Positions 25,208 to 32,928 of a DNA stretch of 64,000 nt are shown here, in pieces (positions within the stretch are counted from its first letter, which is position 1; the number at the start of each line of letters is the position of its first letter). The stretch covers positions 2,046,001-2,110,000 of the forward strand of contig NZ_CP076103.1 in the NCBI RefSeq assembly GCF_018732085.1, read 5' to 3'. A model generated the notes under the pieces. It was not told the origin of the DNA, did no database searches, and saw only the letters and a list, made by a program, of their open reading frames with translations. The position numbers and the translations under genes were made by a program. The DNA comes from Lysobacter capsici (GTDB lineage Bacteria; Pseudomonadota; Gammaproteobacteria; Xanthomonadales; Xanthomonadaceae).

Positions 25208-27625
25208 TTACGGCTTCAACGTCAACGTATAACGCGCCGCCCCCGGCAAGAACGGCGTAGGCCGCCCCTGCACCCAATCGTCATGCCCCGCACCCCAGAA
25301 CGGCGACAGCGGATGACCGCTTTGGCCGCCGGGCATATGGATGATGCCGTCGACCTCGTGACCGGGAGAGACCACCATGCGCTCGGACGCGCCGAAGTCC
25401 GGCCGCTGCACGCGCGGCATCGCGGCATCGCCGGGGAGCTGGTCGAACGGCATGCACAGCGCGCGCTTGGCGAAGCCGGGTAGGGCCGAGGCGAGCGGGT
25501 GGCAGATGCGCGCGGTGTTGTGCTCGCCCCAGGTGTGTTTGGCCAGTGCGGCCGAAGCGTTCGCGCCGGGCGGAATGCCGAAGTCGTCGAGCACGTCGCG
25601 CGCGGCGTGTTCGAGCAGCTCGTCCCACGAGGCTTCGTTGCGCGGCAGCAGGTTCGCCGGACGCTGCTCCAGCAGCGGCCAGACCACGCCTTCGAGCTGC
25701 TTGAGTTCGGGCATCTCGAATTGCTTGCCCAAGGCGACCTGCGCCGGCGCGGTCAGGCCGTTGGCGATGCGCGTGTGCACGGCGCGACGCCAGTTGCGGA
25801 CCAATCGATAGCTGACCGAACCGGGTTCCGCGCGGCCTTCCCAGTGTTGCGCGGCGGCGGCGATCGCACTGAGCGCGGTGGCGTGGTTGTTGCCGGTCTT
25901 GCCGGTGCGCGCGGCCTGATCCTGCAGCAGTTTCCACCAGCGCTGCAGGAACAAGGCGCGATCGTCGAGCTGGATCGCCAGCAGATCGCGTTCGTTGAAA
26001 CGCTGCTTGGCGAACAGGCCGTCGCGGATCTGTCCGGCGCGCGCGCCCAGCACGTAGTTGCCGTCGCCGATGCGCTCGAGTTCCAGGCCGTCGAGGGTGC
26101 GGGTGTTCGCGGTCCACAGCCGGCCCGATGGCGGCGCGATCAGGTGCGGCGCGTCCTGGGTCTGGATCGTCCATGGCGGGCAGGTCGGCGGCGTGACCGC
26201 TTGGCCGCGTGGGTCCGCGTTCTCGACCGCCACGGTGGTGGTGCAATCGCCTTCGCGTTCGGGAATCGGGCCGAGCAGGCGCCAGCCGATCTTGCCGTTG
26301 CGGTCGCCCACAACGAGGTTCTGCACCGGCAGCGCGACCTCGCGCGCGATGTTCATCGCGTCGTCGACCGATTGCGCGCGGGTCAGTTCCGACAGGCCCA
26401 TGTTGAGCGCGCCGGGCAAGTGCGCCGACCAGCGCAGCGCCAGCGCGCTGCCGTCGGCGTTGTCGTGCATCAGCGGGCCCCACGCGGTTTCGCGCACGAG
26501 GAATTTCTGCGCCGCGCCGCCTTTGACCGCGATGAGTTCCTCATGCTCGATCAGGCCGGCGCAGCCGCCGGCCTTGGCCGTGCTGGCGCAACCGGGTTCC
26601 AGCGACCAGTCGGCCCAGTCGCCGTAGCTGTTGGTGAACGCCCAGGCGACCTGGCCGTTGCTGCCGACCACCAGCGCCGGCAGGCCGGGCAGGGTGAAAC
26701 CGTTGGCGTCGATGCGGCCGCCGGGCACGCGCGCGTCGGCGTAGCGCAGGCGTGCGCGGAACCACAGGTTGGGCGCGCGCAGGCCCAGGTGCATGTCGTC
26801 GGCGACGATCGCGCGGCGGTCGGCGGTGAGGCTGCCGGCGACGGCGAAATTGTTGCTGCCGATTTCATCGGGAAACGGCAGTTGCAGCAGGCCGCCGGGC
26901 GCCGGCGTGGGCAGTTTGCGCAGGTCGACCTGATCGGCGCCGGGCAGGACCGCATCGCCGATCGGCGCGCCGAACAGCGGCGCATCCCAACTGGTGCCGG
27001 CGTGGGTCAGCAACTGGTAGAGCGGCGCGGGCAGCGAATGGCCCAGTTGCCAGTCGCCGAATTCGCGCGCGTTGCTGCCGTCCTGCAGGTCGAAATACAT
27101 GGCGTAGCCGACCAGGGCCGAGTCGGTCATCGTCCAGGCCTCGGGCTGGGCTTGCAGCAGCAAATAAGGCCAGGGCTTGCGCGACAGCCCCTGCAGGCCG
27201 GCATTGACGCCGTCGCTATAGGCTTGCAGCAGCGCGGTCTTGTCGGCGGCGAAAGCGGCCAGTTCGTGTTGCACGCGGCTGCGCAGGCGATGCACGCGGT
27301 GACGGCGGTCGTAATCGAGCGCGCGTTCGCCGAACAGCGCCGACAACTCGCCGGCGGCGGTGCGTCGCAGCAGGTCCATTTCGAAATAACGCTCCTGGCC
27401 GTGGACATAGCCCAGCGCGCGCATCGCATCGGTTTCGTTGGCGGCCTCGACGGTGACCACGCCGAGCGCGTCGCGCTGGATCGTCACCGGTGCCGACAGG
27501 CCGGGCAGGGCGAGTTCGCCCTGCAATTGCGGCAGGCTGCCACGCAGCAGCCACCAGGCGCCGACAGCGGCGATCGCGAACAGGCAAAGCAGCGCGAGCA
27601 CACCGCGCTTGATCCATTTGGCCAT
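25208..27625 (-). CDS. Penicillin acylase family (Ntn) amidase
   Basis: An 805-residue N-terminal-nucleophile hydrolase of the penicillin G acylase/AHL acylase family. A signal anchor (residues 7-27, VLALLCLFAIAAVGAWWLL) exports it to the periplasm. The alpha chain includes GYVHGQERYFEMDLLRR. Autocatalytic cleavage is expected before Ser257 in EIGSNNFAVAG, which becomes the nucleophile of the beta chain; NNFAV is diagnostic. Later motifs WAFTNSYGDWADW and VGDRNGKIGWRLLG are typical. The ATG is preceded by GGAGG. Substrates could be beta-lactams, N-acyl homoserine lactones or other acyl amides. It stands alone. Confidence 0.92.
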   Translation of the reverse strand: MAKWIKRGVLALLCLFAIAAVGAWWLLRGSLPQLQGELALPGLSAPVTIQRDALGVVTVEAANETDAMRALGYVHGQERYFEMDLLRRTAAGELSALFGERALDYDRRHRVHRLRSRVQHELAAFAADKTALLQAYSDGVNAGLQGLSRKPWPYLLLQAQPEAWTMTDSALVGYAMYFDLQDGSNAREFGDWQLGHSLPAPLYQLLTHAGTSWDAPLFGAPIGDAVLPGADQVDLRKLPTPAPGGLLQLPFPDEIGSNNFAVAGSLTADRRAIVADDMHLGLRAPNLWFRARLRYADARVPGGRIDANGFTLPGLPALVVGSNGQVAWAFTNSYGDWADWSLEPGCASTAKAGGCAGLIEHEELIAVKGGAAQKFLVRETAWGPLMHDNADGSALALRWSAHLPGALNMGLSELTRAQSVDDAMNIAREVALPVQNLVVGDRNGKIGWRLLGPIPEREGDCTTTVAVENADPRGQAVTPPTCPPWTIQTQDAPHLIAPPSGRLWTANTRTLDGLELERIGDGNYVLGARAGQIRDGLFAKQRFNERDLLAIQLDDRALFLQRWWKLLQDQAARTGKTGNNHATALSAIAAAAQHWEGRAEPGSVSYRLVRNWRRAVHTRIANGLTAPAQVALGKQFEMPELKQLEGVVWPLLEQRPANLLPRNEASWDELLEHAARDVLDDFGIPPGANASAALAKHTWGEHNTARICHPLASALPGFAKRALCMPFDQLPGDAAMPRVQRPDFGASERMVVSPGHEVDGIIHMPGGQSGHPLSPFWGAGHDDWVQGRPTPFLPGAARYTLTLKP

Positions 27626-27746
27626 GAAGGTCCTCCGTAGGGCGAGCTTAGCCGAAGTCTGCGGCGGCTCGGCGAAGCTGGGATGAAGTGGCGGGTCGAT
27701 CGAGGAACGGTTTTGCTCGGGTCGCCACGGAATGACGCGGGACCTC

Positions 27747-27835
27747 GTGGGAGGGCCTTCAGGCCCGACGCTTTTCGCTCCGTCGCGACAAACCCGCTGC
27801 CTGATCGAAAAGCGTCGGGCCTGAAGGCCCTCCAC
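27747..27835. repeat. Long palindromic repeat element, copy 2 of 4
   Basis: Inverted arms with GTGGGAGGGCCTTCAGG and CGACGCTTTTC, mirrored by GAAAAGCGTCGGGCCTGAAGG and CCCTCCAC. One C is missing in the right arm compared with copy 1. It lies between the acylase gene and the asnB leader. Confidence 0.92.
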
Positions 27836-27955
27836 AGAGACTTCGGGACTGGCATGGGCGGGGGAGGTGACCGGATCGCGGGACCGCGACGGCCGTCGCG
27901 CTGGTCCGGCTCCGGGGCGCTTGCATCCGGCGGCGTCCTCAAGCACGATCGGTCC

Positions 27956-28081
27956 ATGAGTTTCGATCCCGCCCTCGCCATCGCCCGCAGCGCCGCCTTC
28001 GCCGGCCGCGCGCGCGCGGCTGCGGTACGGGTCAACAATAATAATCGCAATAACGCCAGCCTCCCGCGGGCCGGCGATTAG
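27956..28081 (+). CDS. Putative asnB leader peptide with an asparagine-codon run
   Basis: A 41-codon frame whose product ends VRVNNNNRNNASLPRAGD. Codons 27-33 are AAC AAT AAT AAT CGC AAT AAC, six Asn codons out of seven (28034-28054), in a very GC-rich genome where AAT is rare. The stop TAG (28079-28081) lies inside the antiterminator arm of the following RNA structure. The ATG at 27956 lacks a strong ribosome site, so the true start may be another codon in frame. The position upstream of asnB and the matching amino acid argue for a translated control peptide rather than a functional protein. Confidence 0.72.
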   Translation: MSFDPALAIARSAAFAGRARAAAVRVNNNNRNNASLPRAGD

Positions 28082-28146
28082 CGCGCGCAACACACGCTCA
28101 ATCGCTCAGGAAGCCCGCACTGCGAAGTGCGGGCTTTCTTGTTTTT
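28034..28146 (+). promoter_or_regulatory. Candidate asparagine-responsive transcription attenuator of asnB
   Basis: Elements in order: six Asn codons (28034-28054); antiterminator made of 28074-28083 (GCGATTAGCG) pairing with 28095-28105 (CGCTCAATCGC, one bulge) plus 28066-28071 (GCGGGC) pairing with 28113-28118 (GCCCGC); terminator stem 28109-28121 with 28126-28138 and a T-rich tail to 28146. The last antiterminator pairing uses the left terminator arm, so the two folds exclude each other. A ribosome stalled on the Asn codons would leave 28066 onward free (read-through). One that reaches the stop at 28079 would cover the antiterminator (termination). Confidence 0.75.
28109..28146 (+). terminator. 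Attenuator terminator in the asnB leader
   Basis: Perfect 11-bp stem AAGCCCGCACT / AGTGCGGGCTT with a GCGA tetraloop, extendable by two pairs, followed by TCTTGTTTTT. It lies about 100 bp before the asnB start codon, with no gene between. Confidence 0.88.
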
Positions 28147-28248
28147 GGGTCATGTATTCGGACGTGTGTTCGTCCTTGAACAAGAGCCCGGCCATCCTTG
28201 GCCGGGGATTTAAAAAAGAGCCGTATAACCCCCACCGGAGATTTGTCG

Positions 28249-29934
28249 ATGTGCTCGATCCTTGGTTTGTTCGACCTGCGCCCCGGCGCCGATGTGCGGC
28301 TGCTGCGGCAGTTGGCCCTGTCCCTGTCGGCGAAGCAGCGCCATCGCGGACCCGACTGGTCCGGGGTCAGCGCCGAACCGCGCGCGATCCTGGTGCATGA
28401 GCGCCTGGCCATCGTCGATCCCACCGGCGGCTCGCAGCCGCTGCGTTCGGCCGACGGCGAACTGGCGCTCGCGGTCAACGGCGAGATCTACAACCACCGC
28501 GAACTCGAGCAGCAGCTCACCCAGCCGTACGCGTTCCAGACCAAGTCCGACTGCGAAGTCATCAACGCCCTGTACCGCGAAACCGCCGACCTGGGCGAAC
28601 TGCTCAACCGCCTCAACGGCATCTTCGCCTTCGCCCTGTGGGATGCGGCGCGCGGCCGTTACGTGATCGCGCGCGATCCGTTCGGCGTATGTCCCTTGTA
28701 CTGGGGCCACGACGCCGACGGCCGTCTGTGGGTGGCTTCGGAAATGAAGGCGCTGGCGCGGTTGTGCGACGACGTCGCGCCGTTCCCGCCGGGTCACTAC
28801 TACGACAGCGATGTCGGCGTGCCGGTGAAGTACTACCAGCGTCCGTGGCGCGACTACGCGGCGACGCAAGGCGTGGAAGTGTCGAAGCAGGAACTGCGCG
28901 AAGCCTTCGAGCGCGCGGTGCATCGGCAGATGATGAGCGACGTGCCGTATGGGGTGCTGCTGTCGGGCGGTCTGGATTCATCGCTCGTCGCGGCCTGCGC
29001 GGCGCGTTTCGCGCGCCGGCGCATCGAGGAGGACGATCAGGCCGAGGCCTGGTGGCCGCGCCTGCATTCGTTCGCGATCGGCCTGGAAGGCTCGCCCGAC
29101 CTGGCCGCGGCCGAGATCGCCGCGGCCGCGCTCGGCACGGTCCATCACGGTTTCACCTACACCTTCGAAGAAGGCCTGGACGTGCTGCCCGACGTGATCG
29201 CGCACATCGAAACCTACGATGTCACCACGATCCGCGCGTCCACGCCGATGTTCCTGCTCGCGCGCCGGATCAAGGCGATGGGCGTGAAGATGGTGCTGTC
29301 GGGCGAAGGCTCGGACGAAATCTTCGGCGGCTATCTGTATTTCCACAAGGCGCCGAACGCGCGCGAGTTCCACGAAGAACTGGTGCGCAAGCTCGATGCG
29401 CTGCACAGCTTCGATTGCCTGCGCGCCAACAAGTCGATGATGGCCTGGGGCGTGGAGCCGCGGGTGCCGTTCCTGGACGTGGAGTTCATCGAGGTGGCGA
29501 TGCGCATGGATGCCCAGGCCAAGATGGTCGACAAGGCGACGGGACGCATCGAGAAAGCGGTGCTGCGCGAAGCCTTCGAAGGCTACCTGCCCGATTCGAT
29601 CCTGTGGCGGCAGAAGGAGCAGTTCAGCGACGGCGTCGGCTATGGCTGGATCGACGGGCTCAAGGCGCACGCCGAAGTGCAGGTCGGCGATCGCGAATTC
29701 GCCACCGCCGCCAGCCGCTTCCCGATCAACACGCCGCAGACCAAGGAGGCGTATTACTACCGCGGCCTGTTCGAACGCCTGTTTCCCGGCACCGCCTGCG
29801 CCGAGACCGTGCCTGGCGGCAAATCGATCGCCTGTTCCTCGCCCGCGGCGATCGCCTGGGATGCGGCGTTCGCCAATGCGGCCGATCCGTCGGGCCGTGC
29901 GATCGCGGGGGTGCATCAGGCGGCGTTGGCTTGA
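28249..29934 (+). CDS. asnB: Asparagine synthetase B (glutamine-hydrolysing)
   Basis: Makes asparagine from aspartate, ATP and glutamine. The 561-residue protein starts MCSILGLFD, so the glutaminase nucleophile Cys2 is exposed after Met removal. The class II amidotransferase domain (residues 2 to about 190) has RHRGPDWSG, ERLAIVDP and NGEIYNHREL. The synthetase domain has the PP-loop SGGLDSS at 239-245, SGEGSDEIFGGYLYF and RVPFLDVEF. The start is supported by a CCGGAG ribosome site and by Cys2. It is preceded by an Asn-codon leader and terminator, so expression is probably tuned to asparaginyl-tRNA. Confidence 0.97.
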   Translation: MCSILGLFDLRPGADVRLLRQLALSLSAKQRHRGPDWSGVSAEPRAILVHERLAIVDPTGGSQPLRSADGELALAVNGEIYNHRELEQQLTQPYAFQTKSDCEVINALYRETADLGELLNRLNGIFAFALWDAARGRYVIARDPFGVCPLYWGHDADGRLWVASEMKALARLCDDVAPFPPGHYYDSDVGVPVKYYQRPWRDYAATQGVEVSKQELREAFERAVHRQMMSDVPYGVLLSGGLDSSLVAACAARFARRRIEEDDQAEAWWPRLHSFAIGLEGSPDLAAAEIAAAALGTVHHGFTYTFEEGLDVLPDVIAHIETYDVTTIRASTPMFLLARRIKAMGVKMVLSGEGSDEIFGGYLYFHKAPNAREFHEELVRKLDALHSFDCLRANKSMMAWGVEPRVPFLDVEFIEVAMRMDAQAKMVDKATGRIEKAVLREAFEGYLPDSILWRQKEQFSDGVGYGWIDGLKAHAEVQVGDREFATAASRFPINTPQTKEAYYYRGLFERLFPGTACAETVPGGKSIACSSPAAIAWDAAFANAADPSGRAIAGVHQAALA

Positions 29935-29964
29935 CTCGATCCTGCGCGGCAGCAGCGCGCGAAG

Positions 29965-29996
29965 AAACCGGATGCCGCGATCGCGGCATCCGGTTT
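29965..29996. terminator. Perfect 32-bp palindrome, bidirectional terminator
   Basis: Self-complementary from AAACCGGATGCCGCG to its mirror ending GGTTT, located between convergent asnB and the cysteine-rich protein gene. The T-tail is only three bases, so efficiency is uncertain. Confidence 0.7.
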
Positions 29997-30019
29997 GCGG
30001 TCAGACGTTCGCCGAGCGA

Positions 30020-30487
30020 TCAAAGCCCGCAACCGATCCAGTTCTGTTGCTTGCTGCGATTGTCGACCGTGCCGTTCGGGCAAACCACGTCGATGATGGC
30101 GAATGCGTTCAGTTCGCACGTCGAGCTGCGGCCGACGAACTTGATCGCCTCGGCCGGCGCCGGTGGATATTGATTTTCGCCTTGACGCTGGGTCGTCTCG
30201 AAGGTCCACGGATCGTTCGGGCTGTTGCGATGCCCCGCCTGCGAACGCAAGGTGTAGCGCGGCACCGGCGGACTGACGGCGTTGTTCGCAAGGACGGTGG
30301 TGTTGACGACGACGGTCGCGGTGGAGGTGGTGTTGCCGAAGTCGAAGGTGAAGCGGCCGGTGTAGGCGCCGTTGCACAGCGGTACCAACGTGTCGACATC
30401 GGGCGGCGGCGTGGCGACGGCGGGCAGCGAAGCGAGCAGGCACACGGCCAGGGTGCCGAACAGGCCGATCGAGCGAATCTTGCGCAT
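30020..30487 (-). CDS. Secreted four-cysteine protein, copy 1 of 2
   Basis: A 155-residue protein I cannot assign. Signal peptide to about residue 25 (IGLFGTLAVCLLASLPAVA), then a beta-rich domain: LCNGAYTGRFTFDFGNTTSTATVVV, TCELNAFAIIDVVCPNGT and the C-terminus QQNWIGCGL. Four mature cysteines occupy the same positions in the next gene, suggesting two disulfides. AAGGAA precedes the ATG. It is divergent in sequence from the neighbour but clearly of the same family. It is likely exported; no enzyme motif is visible. Confidence 0.75.
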   Translation of the reverse strand: MRKIRSIGLFGTLAVCLLASLPAVATPPPDVDTLVPLCNGAYTGRFTFDFGNTTSTATVVVNTTVLANNAVSPPVPRYTLRSQAGHRNSPNDPWTFETTQRQGENQYPPAPAEAIKFVGRSSTCELNAFAIIDVVCPNGTVDNRSKQQNWIGCGL

Positions 30488-31029
30488 GGAACGTTCCTTG
30501 TTTGAGGGTTGAATCGATGAAGGCGACGGCGTGGGCGTAGCCGGTGTCGTCGGCCTCGACACAACGCCGAAGGCGTCGGTGCGTCGGCTACGGTCGCCGA
30601 CCCGCAGGCAGGCCGGCGGGCAGCGCCGGCAGACGATGCGGTTTGTTCGTGGTTCCTCCTTGCGGTGAGCGGCGCGGGCGCGCGAAATCCTTCGTGCGCC
30701 TAGGGTTACTCGCAATCCGCGGGAACAACGGCTCATCGTCCGGCAAGGTCGTGACGCAGTGCATGACGGCATGCTCGAGGCCAGGCGTCGTGCATGGCGT
30801 CGAGCGTGCGTGCAGGCGAGGTATTCCAGCTCGGACGGACGCCATCGCTTTGCGCTGGTCGTCGGGTCGATCCAGGCCGCGCAATCGCGGCGCTGTGGTC
30901 GGCTGCGTATCCAGCCGACCACGCCCGCGTATTCACCGCGGTAACCAACGCCGGGTATCGCATCGCAAGATCGGCCGATGCATTACCGAGCACGCGGCCG
31001 CGCTTCAGCGCGCGCGGCCGTCGAACCGC
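30488..31029. other. Gap between the two cysteine-rich genes
   Basis: About 540 bp with no supported gene. A GC hairpin (CGGCCGCGC / GCGCGGCCG, 30995-31020) just after the stop of copy 2 may slow transcription but lacks a T-run. Confidence 0.4.
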
Positions 31030-31506
31030 TTACAAACCGCAACCGATCCAGTTACGCGTGAGTTGCTTGGTCTCCTGAGTGCCGTTGGGGCAATGCACCA
31101 CGACGATGGTGCTTGCGATCAATTCGCAGCCCGCGTCCTTGAACAACATGCCGTTCGCGGTGACCGCCGCGGTCGAGAATTCGTTGTGGTATTCGCTGCT
31201 GTGGGTGTCGCTCACCCAGTTCGGATTGACCGCATTGCGCCGCATCACCATGCTCTCGGCGACGAAATACGGCGGGGGCGTAATTGACCCGTGGGCGAAG
31301 GGATGGCGCACCAGGCTGGCTTCGGCGTGGGCGGTGGCGGTGGTGCCGGTCTGGCCGAAATCCAGTTGCAGCCGGGCCGAGTACCTGCCGCTGCAGGCGG
31401 ACTGGTTTTCCAGGACGCTGGGCGGATCGGACGCGAACGCGGCCAACGGCAGGATCAGCGAGAGCAATCCGGCGGCGAGCGCGCAGGGGGTGTGGGTCTT
31501 GAGCAT
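31030..31506 (-). CDS. Secreted four-cysteine protein, copy 2 of 2
   Basis: A 158-residue paralogue of the 30.0-kb gene: signal peptide (LAAGLLSLILPLAAFAS), then SACSGRYSARLQLDFGQTGTTATA, AGCELIASTIVVVHCPNGT and the shared terminal motif RNWIGCGL. The spacing of the four cysteines, the CPNGT block and the NWIGCGL ending define the family. The function is unknown. The start is set by the signal peptide; an upstream in-frame extension is not conserved. Confidence 0.75.
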   Translation of the reverse strand: MLKTHTPCALAAGLLSLILPLAAFASDPPSVLENQSACSGRYSARLQLDFGQTGTTATAHAEASLVRHPFAHGSITPPPYFVAESMVMRRNAVNPNWVSDTHSSEYHNEFSTAAVTANGMLFKDAGCELIASTIVVVHCPNGTQETKQLTRNWIGCGL

Positions 31507-31740
31507 GGCGAATCTTCCTTGGATGACGATGGACTGAAGTCCGCGCAGTCGTGTCCCCTTGGGCGTCCCATCCGATCGGAAGTACGCTCGGACTGCGCGG
31601 ACGACACCGCCTCGGGCGGCGTCGCGCCGAATGTGGCGCACGCGGCATCCGGCGTGAATACGCCTCGGACAAGTTTGCGATGAAGCGCGGCTCGCGGCGA
31701 CGAAACCGCGCGAGCGGCGAGCGAAATTCGCGCGCGACGA

Positions 31741-32928
31741 TCAGCCGCGCAACGGATAATCCTTGCAATCGATCCAGCGCACGCCGGCGCCGCGGGTGTG
31801 CTGCAACACCCATGGCAACGCAATGCGTGCCTTGTCGTGTATGTCGTGGAACAGGATCGTGCCGTGCCGCCACAACAGCATCAGGCTCAACAGTCGGCCT
31901 TGCATGTCGGTCGGGGTCATCTTCGCGTTCCAGTCCTGCGAATCGATGCCCCACAGCACCACGCGCTGGCCGCGTTCGCGGAAGAAACCGCCGCTGTCGG
32001 CGAGGCGCTGTCCGTAGGGCGGGCGGAACAAAGGCACATACAGCGTGCCGGATTGGACCTTGATCAAGGCGGCGCTGCGCAGGACCGAATCCTGCCATTG
32101 CGGCCAGCGCGAATGCGACTGGTGTTCCCAGCCATGCGACGCCACGCACATCCCGGCGTAGCGTTGCGCGGTGCTCAGCTTCGGATTCGCCGCGACCTGC
32201 TGCTGCAAGGACTGCCCGAGCAGGAAGAAGGTCGCATCGAGTTTGTGTTCGCGCAACACGCGCAGCAGTTTGTCGGTGTTGCCGCCGGCCGCGCTCGGGC
32301 CGTCGTCGAAGGTCAGCAGGAACTGCCGGTCGGGCAGTTCGCTGCCGTCGACTTCGTCGGCCGAATAGGTGTCGATCTCGCTGCTGGTGCGCGGGAACAA
32401 TGCGGCCAGGCGCAGTTGTTCGTCGAGATAGATGCGATGGAAACGCGCCGCGTCGCTGCGCCAGGCGGCGTAGGCCGGCTCGGGCGCGGCGACGAAGGCG
32501 AGCGCGAGCGCGCGCAATGCGGCGGTGTCCGCGGCGGGTTGGCAGAACGTTTCGCGCGGCGCGCAGGCGCGCGCGGCGAGGCGGTAGTTCGTGCTCAGCC
32601 GCTGCCAGAAACGCGCGCGAATCTTGTCGAGCGATGCGCGGTCGATCTGCTTGAGCTTGAGCCGTTGGGTCAGGGCCGCGTCGTCGAGGGTTTCGCTGAG
32701 CGCCAGTTCGTGGCCGAAGGCGAGGATCTCGGCGCGCGAGGCGCGGTCGAACGCGGCCGGCGAATTCAATGCCTGCGGCCAGGTCGCGCGATCGGCGCTG
32801 GCCACTTCGGACGGGCCGGCGGCCTGCGCGGTCGTCAGCACCGCGCACAACAGCAGCGACAGCGCGAAAAACATCGGACGGCGCAGGCGCGCGCGTTGGC
32901 CGCGCGGATGTTCAATAGCCACTGACAC
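31741..32928 (-). CDS. Polysaccharide deacetylase (NodB/CE4) family protein, secreted
   Basis: A 395-residue exported protein: an Arg-rich n-region and signal peptide (MFFALSLLLCAVLTTAQAA, about residues 19-37), a helical N-terminal domain of about 150 residues, then a CE4 catalytic domain. Motif 1 is TFDDGPS, motif 2 SHGWEHQSHS, motif 3 RPPYGQR, and the last is LFHDIHDKA, so catalytic Asp and metal-binding residues are present. It should remove acetyl groups from a sugar polymer. The GTG start overlaps the upstream TPR gene by 17 bp; GTG at 32922 has better spacing to GGAG, and ATG 32874 is also possible. Confidence 0.9.
   Translation of the reverse strand: MSVAIEHPRGQRARLRRPMFFALSLLLCAVLTTAQAAGPSEVASADRATWPQALNSPAAFDRASRAEILAFGHELALSETLDDAALTQRLKLKQIDRASLDKIRARFWQRLSTNYRLAARACAPRETFCQPAADTAALRALALAFVAAPEPAYAAWRSDAARFHRIYLDEQLRLAALFPRTSSEIDTYSADEVDGSELPDRQFLLTFDDGPSAAGGNTDKLLRVLREHKLDATFFLLGQSLQQQVAANPKLSTAQRYAGMCVASHGWEHQSHSRWPQWQDSVLRSAALIKVQSGTLYVPLFRPPYGQRLADSGGFFRERGQRVVLWGIDSQDWNAKMTPTDMQGRLLSLMLLWRHGTILFHDIHDKARIALPWVLQHTRGAGVRWIDCKDYPLRG

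Noticed and set aside
24492..25232. Small proteins within the large inverted repeat
   Set aside because: Frames on both arms mirror each other because of the palindrome, and the translations show no family features.
30544..31287. A plus-strand frame between the two cysteine-rich genes
   Set aside because: It is Arg/Gly-rich and overlaps copy 2 antisense; it has no start signal.
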